Assembly (NCBI GenBank): GCA_001797365.1
Contig: MGPH01000050.1
Location: 1-52,106 of the forward strand
Direction: 5' to 3'
Source: Deltaproteobacteria bacterium GWA2_45_12
GTDB lineage: Bacteria > UBA10199
DNA: 52,106 bases
Shown here: positions 1 through 8,424 of the stretch, piece by piece
Position numbering within the stretch: position 1 is the first letter of the stretch
Layout of the letters: every line of letters starts with the position of its first letter
The notes under the pieces: model-generated
Databases searched by the model: none
The model's input: only the letters and a program-made list of their open reading frames with translations
Told to the model about the DNA's origin: nothing
Position numbers and translations under genes: made by a program

Positions 1-1212
1 CCCTGTTTGTTTATCTGCTTGTACCGACCCATCATGGCACGTGGCACATTGGGGGGATGCCGGGGTTGTATCTCCAATAGTCCCCACACCCACCCAATCG
101 GCCGCGTTAATGGTAAGAGTCCCTGGAGATTTTACAGTCGTGGCCGCAGTAGCCCCGGCATAGGCCCCTGTCACACTCGAATAGCTTACAGTATAAAGGC
201 CGGCCCCATCCGGGACAAATTTGGGAGTTTGTAAAGTGGAGGATGTAGTCCCTGAATCGACGAAAGTGGCAGAGGATCCATCCGGAACCGAAAGTGTCCA
301 GCTCCAATCGGTGATAGGGCCTCCTTCAAGTTGAGTGGTTGTATTAGCCGTTGAGGCTTTAAGATCAGGGCCTGCAAGATAAACAGTTTCCCCTACAGCA
401 ACATTGGGAAGCCCGCTGGCAGGATGAAGTTCAGAACCATCATCCTCCAGATAAACCGTGAAAAAAGTCGTATCCGTCCCCCCATTGCTTCCGGTCACTG
501 TTAATTTAAAAACCATTTTTGCGTCATTTCGTGAAATGGGGAACACCTGCCATTTATAATGATCCGCCACATTGTAAAGGTCAGTTAATGCCGGGGCAGT
601 AAATTCAAGGGTTTCATTGGAAGACCCATTGGTGGTGGTTGCATTTGGGCCTTCAACCTGTTCCCACAAATAATTGCTTACCGTGGCCGCCTTAGGCCCC
701 GCAACACTGGCTAAAGCAGAAACCTGGCTTGTTGCCGCTGAAAGAATGCCCCCCGTATCTTCGGCATCAATGACATATTCGGTTGTATTAAAGCGAGTTC
801 GGGTCGTGACCGCCGAACTTGCAGGAACCGATACAACAGCCTGAACCTCACTGGCCGTTATTGTAACAGTATCTGTTGAGGCTCCGCTATTAATCGAAAG
901 TTGAACAACATAATCCCCATTGACATCAGGGGTAAAGGTGGGGGTTAAGTTATCTTCATTAACAAGGGCCGCTGCAGAGCCCGTGGGTCTTGAAGAAAAA
1001 GTCCAGGTTGCGGTTTCAACACCGGTACTGGCTTCACCATCCAGGCTTGCAGTTTCTGCAGTTAAAACCTCTTGATCATCTCCAGCATTGGCATTGGGCG
1101 TACCCGAATTATCACTCCCGGACCCGCATCCTGTAAGCAAGATCGCCCAAAAAAGAAAAATAAAAAAACCAGAACACCAAAAGATTTTCTTAGAAAGTTT
1201 TAAGTAACTCAT
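1..1212 (-). CDS. Surface multihaem cytochrome lipoprotein with Ig/PKD-like domains (C-terminus cut by window edge)
   Basis: The minus-strand frame is open from an ATG at 1212 to the first base of the window, 404 codons without a stop, so the gene continues outside. The N-terminus is basic then hydrophobic and ends in a lipobox LTGC, with the acylated Cys at residue 29, followed by a Gly/Ser/Asp linker. Residues of about 40-370 look like tandem beta-sandwich (PKD/Ig-like) domains: Thr/Ser/Val-rich, with patterns such as WSWTLSVPDGS. At residues 389-393, just before the edge, a haem motif CATCH appears, so a multihaem domain probably follows. This is the layout of an outer-surface cytochrome lipoprotein. 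It lies downstream of a barrel/nonahaem pair but is separated from it by a 192-base gap with its own TGAT-N4-ATCA site. A purely adhesive protein with a single haem cannot be excluded. Confidence 0.78.
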   Translation of the reverse strand, partial: MSYLKLSKKIFWCSGFFIFLFWAILLTGCGSGSDNSGTPNANAGDDQEVLTAETASLDGEASTGVETATWTFSSRPTGSAAALVNEDNLTPTFTPDVNGDYVVQLSINSGASTDTVTITASEVQAVVSVPASSAVTTRTRFNTTEYVIDAEDTGGILSAATSQVSALASVAGPKAATVSNYLWEQVEGPNATTTNGSSNETLEFTAPALTDLYNVADHYKWQVFPISRNDAKMVFKLTVTGSNGGTDTTFFTVYLEDDGSELHPASGLPNVAVGETVYLAGPDLKASTANTTTQLEGGPITDWSWTLSVPDGSSATFVDSGTTSSTLQTPKFVPDGAGLYTVSYSSVTGAYAGATAATTVKSPGTLTINAADWVGVGTIGDTTPASPQCATCHDGSVQADKQTG

Positions 1213-1297
1213 GGGCACCCCCTTTTAAATGGATTTATTTGACATTTTTTCATGAAATTCTGTTCCCCTTATATCAAAACTATTTCTTCTCTACCTA

Positions 1298-1309
1298 TGA
1301 TCAACATCA
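1298..1309. promoter_or_regulatory. TGAT-N4-ATCA palindrome (CRP/FNR-type operator candidate)
   Basis: TGATCAACATCA, a perfect TGAT-N4-ATCA dyad, about 86 bases upstream of the lipoprotein cytochrome start at 1212 and inside the only noncoding gap before it. It matches the sites found in front of the other cytochrome units. Confidence 0.55.
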
Positions 1310-1404
1310 GCAACTCAACTGACCCCGCTCATCCCATAATTGCCCATTCCCAATGGGGGCAATTTAACAATACAGAATGCTTTGAGGAATCTATTCAAAG
1401 AACA

Positions 1405-2148
1405 CTATTGCGTATGGCAACTTGTGCAAGTCATTCCATTATCGGGATGACGGAGGGGGTTATGGCAACCGCGACAATCCGCTCCTGCAGCATGCAGGGC
1501 ATTATTGGGTCGCGATGGAGTTTGATCGTGTGTGGGTAAATTTGCATGGCATACGGCACATGTTTGGGCTCCTGCGGAGGTAATGGGAAAGTGGCAACTC
1601 ATGCAATGATTGTTGGTCGTGTTCCCCCAAGAGGCAATATGGTTTGTGGGTTTGGTTTCCGAATGGCAACGTTCGCAAAAGTCGGTCCCTGCATGGCACA
1701 CGGCACAAGTACTGCGATTAAGCCCTACCGAAACACCGTGCCCTCGAAGCTTCCAGAACATCGTGTGATTTTGGGGCTCTTCAATTTGATGGCACTGGGT
1801 GCACGTTGAATCAGTGTGGCAAAGCCGGCAAACGTTTTCATCCCTAAATCCGAATTTGAGCTGGGCATATTTGCCATGTTCACGTTCCCAAACCACATCA
1901 TGACTTTTGGGCCTCGAGTTTTTATTCTTTATGGCATCGTGGCAGTCAGAACATTTTGTGTCGCGGTCCATGTCCTTGTGATCATCTTCCCATTTGGCCA
2001 CAACATCTTTATTGATGTCACCCCATGTAAATGTTTTATCGCATCCTTTATTTCCAAACAAAAAGGGAAGCAAAAACAGGAATGGCAAGACATGGAAAAC
2101 CATTTTCCCATGAAAGCGTTTTTGACGAGATGGTTTTAAAAATTCCAT
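1405..2148 (-). CDS. Exported nonahaem c-type cytochrome (copy 1)
   Basis: 247 aa with nine CxxCH haem-binding motifs (CSDCH at 66-70, then CRLCH, CTQCH, CAVCH, CERCH, CMSCH, CAVCH, CRGCH and CTSCH close to the C-terminus), roughly one haem per 23 residues. A hydrophobic export segment at about 17-31 is followed by GNKGC, which places a Cys where a lipoprotein Cys would be, but the box is not canonical. Many extra His residues could serve as distal ligands. The ATG at 2148 lies 13 bases inside the end of the upstream barrel gene, so the two are translationally coupled. Size and pairing resemble the periplasmic cytochrome (OmaB/MtrA role) of porin-cytochrome conduits; that role is inferred. 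A close paralogue is at 7699-8424. Confidence 0.85.
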   Translation of the reverse strand: MEFLKPSRQKRFHGKMVFHVLPFLFLLPFLFGNKGCDKTFTWGDINKDVVAKWEDDHKDMDRDTKCSDCHDAIKNKNSRPKSHDVVWEREHGKYAQLKFGFRDENVCRLCHTDSTCTQCHQIEEPQNHTMFWKLRGHGVSVGLNRSTCAVCHAGTDFCERCHSETKPTNHIASWGNTTNNHCMSCHFPITSAGAQTCAVCHANLPTHDQTPSRPNNALHAAGADCRGCHNPLRHPDNGMTCTSCHTQ

Positions 2149-3518
2149 GTCACTCCTGCTTTTAAACTATGAAAAGTGTTGAACTTGTTATCTTCAATTT
2201 CATAGGCCATTTTCGCCTTGAGATCCTTCTTTTTGGTAAGTATGGCTTCGGCATTGGTAAAATAAGTTCGGACATTGTCTGATTCATTTCCTGTAAGCAA
2301 ATTATAACGGTATAAATAAAACGCCGTTCCGGCACCCACCTTGAGACGTTTTTTGAGAAGATCCTGATTTGCCGAAAAAGACACCCCTGAGGTATTATTT
2401 TTGAGAACATTGTCCCGGCTATGGTAATAGTCGAAAGTGGTTGAAGTCGACAAACCCTTTACCAAAAAGTCCCGGCTCGATAAAGAAGTAAAAACCCGTT
2501 CAAATCCGTGGTTAAAGGCGCTTGCAATTTGCCTGTCATCTAAACGTCGCACCACAAAACCGCCATCGACTGAAAAATACTTGCTCATTTCCTTTGTGAC
2601 ATTTAAACCCCCTTCAGTATAGGGGCGATAACTGCCGGCGATACCATAAGCATCCCAGTCAACCACACGAATGTCATAGTCTTCCAGAAGACGGTACACA
2701 CGAAAACGAAAGGACAGCTTTTGTGGATCAAAACGGAGTGTGGAGGCCGCCTCAACATCACGCATCTCATCTGAAAAAGCACTCACGCGTCCAAAAACAT
2801 TCCAGATCTTTGTTAAATCAGCCCAAACCGAACCTGAAAGAAGTGTGTCCTCTTGATCTTGCTGGGTAATACGGAAACTGCTTGTATCATCTTTAAGATG
2901 AACGACATCTCCACGAAGCCTTAAACGGGCCAAAGGTGTCCATTGAACCGAACCGCCGAGAGTCCAATCTTTTTTCCCAACACCAATCTGGCTTTCATAA
3001 AGATGAACCGGCACACCTCCAAACGCAGAAAAAACGAGACCGTAATAAGGCCGGGTTGTCACCGAAGCACCATCAAAATACACAGAATCAATTTCATAGA
3101 TGTGCTGACGCCCCAAACGAGCCAGGCCAATGGGGCCCACTTTGCGCGCGTCAAAGTAGGCATGATACAAACGTCCAACAGCGCGGCTGGAATAACTATC
3201 ATAGATGCTGGAAAAAAGTTTATTGTCTTCCGCACCGTTGATATCAACGATAAGCCCTGCCTGAACAGAAGCTGAAAAACGATCATAATTCCCATGACCA
3301 AGGTTTAAATTGACGATCGATTCACTATCGTGGTCGGAAACAGCCCCCGTGGAGCGCAATTTATATCGTTGGGTGAGCGACCCCCAGAAAGAGTGCTCTT
3401 TTTCCTTTCCAAAAACAAATGAACTTGTTCCCAAACCTATTAAAAGGAAAATGACTATAAAGAATAAATAATGTGATTTCTTGGAAAAGATAGTTGGCTG
3501 TCTTGACTTAAGTTGCAA
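2136..3518 (-). CDS. Outer-membrane beta-barrel, putative porin of a porin-cytochrome conduit (copy 1)
   Basis: 460 aa. Start is a TTG at 3518 preceded by GAGAGG at a good distance; no ATG lies before the signal segment. A hydrophobic stretch at about 17-35 (LFFIVIFLLIGLGTSSFVFG) is a signal peptide. The rest alternates hydrophobic and polar residues with many aromatic and charged residues and ends in VTWNF, the terminal aromatic typical of outer-membrane barrels. No known enzyme motif is seen. It overlaps the nonahaem cytochrome gene by 13 bases. The same barrel/cytochrome pair recurs at 7699-9785 with the same overlap, which supports a functional complex such as the sheath of a transmembrane electron conduit. 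It lacks recognisable sequence identity to MtrB by eye, so the family is not assigned. Confidence 0.75.
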   Translation of the reverse strand: MQLKSRQPTIFSKKSHYLFFIVIFLLIGLGTSSFVFGKEKEHSFWGSLTQRYKLRSTGAVSDHDSESIVNLNLGHGNYDRFSASVQAGLIVDINGAEDNKLFSSIYDSYSSRAVGRLYHAYFDARKVGPIGLARLGRQHIYEIDSVYFDGASVTTRPYYGLVFSAFGGVPVHLYESQIGVGKKDWTLGGSVQWTPLARLRLRGDVVHLKDDTSSFRITQQDQEDTLLSGSVWADLTKIWNVFGRVSAFSDEMRDVEAASTLRFDPQKLSFRFRVYRLLEDYDIRVVDWDAYGIAGSYRPYTEGGLNVTKEMSKYFSVDGGFVVRRLDDRQIASAFNHGFERVFTSLSSRDFLVKGLSTSTTFDYYHSRDNVLKNNTSGVSFSANQDLLKKRLKVGAGTAFYLYRYNLLTGNESDNVRTYFTNAEAILTKKKDLKAKMAYEIEDNKFNTFHSLKAGVTWNF

Positions 3519-3629
3519 GAGCGACCTCTCTTATTAAAGAACTATTTTTTAATGCCAGAGAAATTGGAGAACTAATTTTTTTTACACTAATTTTGTGTAT
3601 GAGTATATCGGGGAAGAAATTTTTGCAAA

Positions 3630-3641
3630 TGATAAAGATCA
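3630..3641. promoter_or_regulatory. TGAT-N4-ATCA palindrome upstream of barrel copy 1
   Basis: TGATAAAGATCA, perfect dyad, about 112 bases upstream of the barrel start at 3518. The surrounding 3519-3764 is AT-rich and has no convincing gene. Confidence 0.55.
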
Positions 3642-3703
3642 TATTTTTATTTTTTAAAAATAAACCTGACAAACATACTCTTGAATTTAAGAGGAAAACT
3701 AAC

Positions 3704-3737
3704 AAGCCCCATGTTCTGATACTAGAACATGGGGCTT
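3704..3737 (-). terminator. Hairpin terminator after the monohaem cytochrome gene
   Basis: Perfect 14-bp inverted repeat (AAGCCCCATGTTCT / AGAACATGGGGCTT) with a 6-base loop, 28 bases past the stop of the cytochrome gene ending at 3765. On the minus strand it is followed by GTTAGTTTTCC, a weak T-rich tail. It separates that gene from the barrel operon. Confidence 0.6.
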
Positions 3738-3764
3738 GAGAATAAAACAAACAACTAAGGAGGG

Positions 3765-4196
3765 TTATTTTACCGTAAGTAAAAAGTTAACAAGCGCCGT
3801 CAAGTCGGCATCAGCTCCCTTGAACAGCTTTTTATGCTTGCGCGGCTTTTTGTTGGCTCCTTCACCACCTGTATGATCCACCTTTTTTTGGAGGTAATCT
3901 TTCAGGTATTGGGATGCACCCCCGGCAGCCTTTTGGACTTGGTCGTCGGTGGCAACAGCTTTAAGATCGGGCGCTTCAAGAGTATCCGCTTCTTCCTCAG
4001 CTTCAGCTTCTTCCCCGGCTTCAGCTTCCTTGGGAAGTTTGGCGATACTTAAGCTTTTAATTTCATGGCATTTGTTGCATTTTTGATCGAGGAAAATCTT
4101 TTTCCCCGGATCATCGGCCGCATTGGCCACCGAAAAAAGACCCAAGAGACCCAAAAAGAGGATCCCTGTAACTCCATTTTTAAGCATGGTTTTCAT
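3765..4196 (-). CDS. Exported monohaem cytochrome c with acidic Ala/Glu insert
   Basis: 143 aa. Signal peptide ending in VANA-AD (about residue 26), then a single haem motif CNKCH near residue 40. It is followed by a Glu/Ala-rich run (about 56-74) and a cytochrome c-like C-terminal helix (ADADLTALVNFLLTVK). After the signal peptide the protein contains no Met at all, so the usual Met axial ligand is absent; His residues in VDHTG or RKHKK are candidates. AAGGAG lies 8 bases before the ATG. It is a single-gene unit between a NapC-like cytochrome and a barrel operon, with its own operator-like site and terminator. A small periplasmic electron carrier is the most likely role. Confidence 0.78.
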   Translation of the reverse strand: MKTMLKNGVTGILFLGLLGLFSVANAADDPGKKIFLDQKCNKCHEIKSLSIAKLPKEAEAGEEAEAEEEADTLEAPDLKAVATDDQVQKAAGGASQYLKDYLQKKVDHTGGEGANKKPRKHKKLFKGADADLTALVNFLLTVK

Positions 4197-4272
4197 ATTA
4201 ATAAGCTCCTTTTAGTAAAGTTTGTAATCCAAACACGGCAGTGTGTTTATCAAAAATCCTGTAGGACATAAA

Positions 4273-4284
4273 TGATAAAAGTCA
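4273..4284. promoter_or_regulatory. Near-palindrome TGATAAAAGTCA upstream of monohaem cytochrome
   Basis: TGAT-AAAA-GTCA, one mismatch from TGAT-N4-ATCA, about 77 bases upstream of the start at 4196. Confidence 0.4.
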
Positions 4285-4297
4285 TAAACATCAAAGA

Positions 4298-5737
4298 TCA
4301 TGGGGGGTCATCATGGCAAAAGTCACAATCTTGTGAAATGACTTTGCCTTTCTTGGTTTCGTGTTCGTCATCGTGACAACGAAAACATCCATAGCCCTCA
4401 AGTTCATATTCATGACCCAAATGACTTTTGTAAGTCCCCCAATCAATATTCATGTTGGGCCATACATTCCCCATGTATTGTTCCAGCAGATAATCTCCTG
4501 CTACTTGAATATCTTTTGAAAAGAGGTTTGCCTGTTCCTGGTTACGCTCGGTTTGAAGTCCCATGAGATATTGGCCAAGTTCACTCCGGGCTTCTTCCCG
4601 TGAGGCATATCCCTTCTTAAGGGCTTTGAGCCCGTCTTCCCTTAGTCCAATAATTTCAGGATTGATCTTTTTGCTCAACAAACCAAAATCAACAGCCTCT
4701 TCGGCAGACTTATAAATATGCGTCGGTCTGTTGTGGCAATCAACGCATTCCATCACACGCCACTTATTCTCTTTGTCAGCGGGAACTTCTTCACCATTGG
4801 AATATTCATTTATAGAACCATCCTCTTTTTTGACACGAACACGGGGAATGGAAGTACGCTTTTCATCGGCCGCCAGGAAACTGACCTGAATATCCCGGCT
4901 GACATGCCAATGAATGCCTTCAAAAGCTTCCGTCCGCGGGTTACGCCCCCCTATATGAAGGGCAATGTTTGTTTTATCGGGTTCCAATTGATTTTCATTG
5001 GTAAAATGAATGAAGGTTTTTGTCTTTTTGCCGGCAAATTTTTCGGACCAATGACATTGTTCGCAGGTCTCCCGGGAAAAACGTAAATGTTCAATGGGGG
5101 TGTGAATGGGTTTGTTATAGGTCCCCAACATGACGGCAGCCACCTGTCTTAGCCCGGAAATTTTTGCACGGACATACCAGTCAGCTCCTGATCCAATATG
5201 GCAATTCACACAATCAACGCGTGCATGGGGAGATCGTTGATAGACAGTGTATTCAGGTTCCATGACTTTATGGCAAATAGCCCCGCAAAATTGGTTTGAT
5301 TCCGTATAATGATATCCTTCGTAACTAATCATACCCAAAATAACGAAATTAATTGAAGTAAGCACAATAAAACCGATGACAAACAAACGATGCCGATGGT
5401 TACTCAGATTGATCTGCAAATGTTCCTTCTCGACACCATGCTTTTCCCAGTGTCTTCTTCGCAAATAAGCTGCCACGGGCATAATCAGAAGGCCTGCGAT
5501 CATTCCAACTGGAAGAACCAAAAAGATGAAAATTCCCAGATAAGCATTACGAAAAACACCCAGGAATTCAGCGGCCAACCCGATGATCATCAGGGTAGCA
5601 GAAATTGTGGTCAGCATTACACCCAATAATCCCAAAGGGGAACGCCATAGGCCGTGAAAAATATACGCCCATGGGCTTCGTTTTTTCTTGTGATCCCCGG
5701 AGGGGGATTGTGCTTGTCTTTCATCTTGTTGGGTCAT
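4298..5737 (-). CDS. NapC/NirT-type inner-membrane multihaem cytochrome (ImcH-like)
   Basis: 479 aa from the ATG at 5737, chosen because AGGAGA lies 7 bases upstream; an ATG eight codons earlier (5761) has no such site. Three hydrophobic segments lie in the first ~150 residues (LGLLGVMLTTISATLMIIG, a second with LVLPVGMIAGLLI, and FVIGFIVLTSINFVILG). The exported part has six haem motifs: CGAICH (CX3CH), CVNCH, CEQCH, CVDCH, CFRCH and CDFCH. The segment around CGAICHKVMEPEYTVYQRSPHARVDCVNCH is the NapC/NirT signature. Three N-terminal helices and this length resemble ImcH of Geobacter, a quinol dehydrogenase feeding extracellular electron transfer; the family is seen, the role is inferred. 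It probably passes electrons from menaquinol to the periplasmic cytochromes around it. Confidence 0.82.
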   Translation of the reverse strand: MTQQDERQAQSPSGDHKKKRSPWAYIFHGLWRSPLGLLGVMLTTISATLMIIGLAAEFLGVFRNAYLGIFIFLVLPVGMIAGLLIMPVAAYLRRRHWEKHGVEKEHLQINLSNHRHRLFVIGFIVLTSINFVILGMISYEGYHYTESNQFCGAICHKVMEPEYTVYQRSPHARVDCVNCHIGSGADWYVRAKISGLRQVAAVMLGTYNKPIHTPIEHLRFSRETCEQCHWSEKFAGKKTKTFIHFTNENQLEPDKTNIALHIGGRNPRTEAFEGIHWHVSRDIQVSFLAADEKRTSIPRVRVKKEDGSINEYSNGEEVPADKENKWRVMECVDCHNRPTHIYKSAEEAVDFGLLSKKINPEIIGLREDGLKALKKGYASREEARSELGQYLMGLQTERNQEQANLFSKDIQVAGDYLLEQYMGNVWPNMNIDWGTYKSHLGHEYELEGYGCFRCHDDEHETKKGKVISQDCDFCHDDPP

Positions 5738-5788
5738 TTGGGTTCTCCTAAAGTAAACCAACTTATTAAATTTCGAACCTGACTGTAA

Positions 5789-5800
5789 TGATTTTGGTCA
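5789..5800. promoter_or_regulatory. Near-palindrome TGATTTTGGTCA upstream of the NapC-like gene
   Basis: TGAT-TTTG-GTCA, one mismatch from the island consensus, about 52 bases upstream of the chosen start at 5737. It is the nearer of two such sites in front of this gene. Confidence 0.35.
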
Positions 5801-5822
5801 GTAGAAAGGGCCTATAATATAC

Positions 5823-5834
5823 TGATTTAAATCA
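5823..5834. promoter_or_regulatory. TGAT-N4-ATCA palindrome upstream of the NapC-like gene
   Basis: TGATTTAAATCA, a fully symmetric 12-mer, about 86 bases upstream of the start at 5737 and about 145 bases before the divergent membrane-protein gene. Confidence 0.55.
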
Positions 5835-5978
5835 TTGGGCATTGTTTTTTTACAGGCCCCGTGAATCATTAATTTTTGACATTTATCCTGCCTTAAGCCA
5901 TAGTCCCCCTCGCCATATTAGGGGATGGCCATTTACTTCGCTCGTAAAAAAGTTCAATTTCAAAGAAAAGAGTTCAAC

Positions 5979-7682
5979 ATGTCTTGTGAAAAGACACTTG
6001 ATCAACTGAAGCAGTCCATTTCTTCATTGGAAAAGCGCATTGAAAAAATCGAGGGAGCTCTTTTAACTCCGGCAAACAATCCGGTCTACATTATTCCCAA
6101 TAATGAACATCCCACATCCGAATCGATTCTCGACAAGAAAATAAATCTTGAAAGTTTTTCGGGCGCCACCCAACTGGGTTGGCTGGGCATTGCCATGGCC
6201 CTGCTCTTTTGTTGTTTTTTTGTGCGCTATTGCTTTGTTCAAAACTGGGTCACGGGGCTGGGGCAGGTCATTGTCCTTGCCCTTCTGGGTTTGATCTTTT
6301 TTTCCGTATCAAGCTACATTCGCATAAAAAATTATCCCAAATTCGGCGGGTTCTTGGGGCTTATTGGGGCCCTGTTGTTTTTCATGGCCATCTACTGGTC
6401 AAGTATCAGGCTTTCTTTGACAGGGCCTTATTTCCTGCTCATTTCTTCATTGAGCCTCTGGTTGGCATTTCTGCTTTGGGCATTCCTAAAAAAAACTTCC
6501 CTATGGGCCCTTTGGGGCCTTGGGGGATCATGCCTGCTTCCCCTTTTTGTCCTCCCTGACTTCATGGGTACCCACTGGCTTATTCTTTATTATACCGTTA
6601 TTGTTATGGGCAGTTTTGCGCTGACCCTGCTATGCGATTGGCCCTGCCTGAGCGCTGCTGCATCGTTGATGACTCATCTTTTTGTCTTTGTCTTTATCCG
6701 TAATATCAATCTGCAACCCCAACTTGAATCAACACATCTTGTTTTGTGGAAGACAACCCTATTCCCGGCCATTTTCATCCTTTGGAGCGGATTTTTGCCC
6801 CTTACTCACAAACGGCCAACCTTCCTTTCGGAAAAATTCACCTGGGGCTTTAACAACATCGCCCTCTATTTTTACCTCTTTGCCTTCTGGGGAAAATTCA
6901 ACACACCATGGCTTGTGCTGATCCCTGTGGCTCTAAATGCCATCTTGTATTTTACAACCTGGTTAAAAAAACAATCACACGATTTTTTGTTTCTGGTGGG
7001 CACGGTACTTTCAACAGCCATCGCCCTGACCATTCTGATGCCCATTCCGCTGGATATCATCACCCTCTGTCTTTTTGCCGTTCTTCTTGGGCATAAGGGA
7101 AACAGGGAAGATGGATGGCAACTAAAAACCGTGTCCGGCACAATGATCATATGGTCCCTGATATTTCTTTTTTCGATGCGGTTTCATTTTACGGCGCAGG
7201 AAGACATCCCATTTTTTAATTTAAAATTTGTCTCCTTTGTCATCACTTTCCTCTGCTTTGGATACCAGGGCCGGATGATCAACAACGACCTTAAAGCCAA
7301 GAACTTGGGCCCCCTGCTTGGGCAGGGATTATTCAGTTTGGGGTTGGCTGTTTTATTGCTTGGCATGGGAAGTGAAATCATGCGCCTCTTCCCTTCCCAA
7401 AATCAAAACCAGATTTCACAATTAGCTCTTTTGTTTTTGACCGTTCTCGGAGGATTTTTTGCTTTTTGTGTGGCTTACGTCGGGGTTGTTCTCAAATTAT
7501 TTTTCATCCGTATTCTTTCAATTTTTTTATACCTTCTTCTTGTATTTAAACTCCTGTTTTTTGATTTTTTCAGGCTTGAACTTCTCTACCTTGTCATTTC
7601 ACTGGGGTGCATCGGGCTTCTGCTTGGAGGAACGTCCATTTTGCTTAAAAGTAAATTCCCCATCCTGAGGCATTTGGAATAA
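5979..7682 (+). CDS. DUF2339-type polytopic membrane protein
   Basis: 567 aa from the ATG at 5979; an in-frame ATG at 5925 would add 18 residues but has no usable ribosome site, whereas AGAAAAGAG precedes 5979. Residues ~5-30 form a short coiled coil (LDQLKQSISSLEKRIEKIEGA). They are followed by a linker and then at least 14 hydrophobic segments. The region GATQLGWLGIAMALL...NWVTGLGQVIVLALLG has the layout of DUF2339 proteins, whose function is unknown. It is the only plus-strand gene in the island, divergent from the NapC-like gene and ending 16 bases before the stop of the convergent nonahaem cytochrome. It carries no haem or metal motif, so a direct electron-transfer role is not supported. 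Confidence 0.75.
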   Translation: MSCEKTLDQLKQSISSLEKRIEKIEGALLTPANNPVYIIPNNEHPTSESILDKKINLESFSGATQLGWLGIAMALLFCCFFVRYCFVQNWVTGLGQVIVLALLGLIFFSVSSYIRIKNYPKFGGFLGLIGALLFFMAIYWSSIRLSLTGPYFLLISSLSLWLAFLLWAFLKKTSLWALWGLGGSCLLPLFVLPDFMGTHWLILYYTVIVMGSFALTLLCDWPCLSAAASLMTHLFVFVFIRNINLQPQLESTHLVLWKTTLFPAIFILWSGFLPLTHKRPTFLSEKFTWGFNNIALYFYLFAFWGKFNTPWLVLIPVALNAILYFTTWLKKQSHDFLFLVGTVLSTAIALTILMPIPLDIITLCLFAVLLGHKGNREDGWQLKTVSGTMIIWSLIFLFSMRFHFTAQEDIPFFNLKFVSFVITFLCFGYQGRMINNDLKAKNLGPLLGQGLFSLGLAVLLLGMGSEIMRLFPSQNQNQISQLALLFLTVLGGFFAFCVAYVGVVLKLFFIRILSIFLYLLLVFKLLFFDFFRLELLYLVISLGCIGLLLGGTSILLKSKFPILRHLE

Positions 7683-7698
7683 ATAGGAGAGGTGCCCT

Positions 7699-8424
7699 TT
7701 ACGGCATGGCATGACAGCTCAAGCAACTTCCACCATTGTCGGCATGGGTTAAATTAGCATGGCAGGTGCGACAATCAGCTCCTGCCACATGGAGGGGAAT
7801 GGTGTTGGGGGCTGCTGGGGCCGTAAGATGGGATGGGTTCTCTTGATGGCACACTCCGCAACGATCCGGGATGGAGACTGACAATGGGAAATGGCAACTC
7901 AAGCAGTGCGTATTCCGGGTGCTTCCCCACAGACCTGTGTGATCCACGGGTTTGGTCTCGCTGTGGCAGCGCGTGCAAAAATCATCGCTGATATGACATG
8001 CGGTACACTTGCTGCGATCAAGCCCCACAGTCAAACCATGCCCGCGGTTTTTCCAGAATACTGTGTGGTTTTGTGGAGGCTCTATCTGATGGCAGGATTC
8101 GCAAAATGAATCCGTATGGCATAAAGTGCAGATGTTTTCTTTTCGGTATCCGTATTTGAGTTGGGCATACTTGCCATGTTCCCTTTTCCAAACGATGTCG
8201 TGACTATTGTGACTTTTGGGAGCTTTGGTCGCCGATCTGCGGTCATCATGGCATTCCCTGCATTTGGTTGACGCATCAAAGTCTTTGTGATCGGCTTCCC
8301 AAGCCGAAACAAAATCAACATTGGGATCTCCCCAAGTATACGAACGCTTGCATTCCTTGTTCCCAAGAAGAACAGGGAGCAGCAAGAGGCCCATCCAAAA
8401 ATATTTGTTCCTTAAAAATTCCAT
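7699..8424 (-). CDS. Exported nonahaem c-type cytochrome (copy 2)
   Basis: 241 aa, paralogue of the protein at 1405-2148 along its whole length. Nine CxxCH motifs (CRECH at 55-59, CTLCH, CESCH, CTACH, CTRCH, CLSCH, CGVCH, CRTCH, CLSCH). A hydrophobic export segment (~9-20) is followed by GNKEC, matching GNKGC of copy 1. Shared blocks such as EREHGKYAQLK/KREHGKYAQLK and CHSETKP show strong selection. Its ATG lies 13 bases inside the barrel gene upstream. It is probably the periplasm-side or barrel-plugging cytochrome of the second porin-cytochrome pair. Confidence 0.85.
   Translation of the reverse strand: MEFLRNKYFWMGLLLLPVLLGNKECKRSYTWGDPNVDFVSAWEADHKDFDASTKCRECHDDRRSATKAPKSHNSHDIVWKREHGKYAQLKYGYRKENICTLCHTDSFCESCHQIEPPQNHTVFWKNRGHGLTVGLDRSKCTACHISDDFCTRCHSETKPVDHTGLWGSTRNTHCLSCHFPLSVSIPDRCGVCHQENPSHLTAPAAPNTIPLHVAGADCRTCHANLTHADNGGSCLSCHAMP

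Noticed and set aside
3508-3750. 80-residue minus-strand frame between the barrel and monohaem cytochrome genes
   Set aside because: It covers a perfect terminator hairpin and an operator-like palindrome, has no ribosome site and no family-like pattern.
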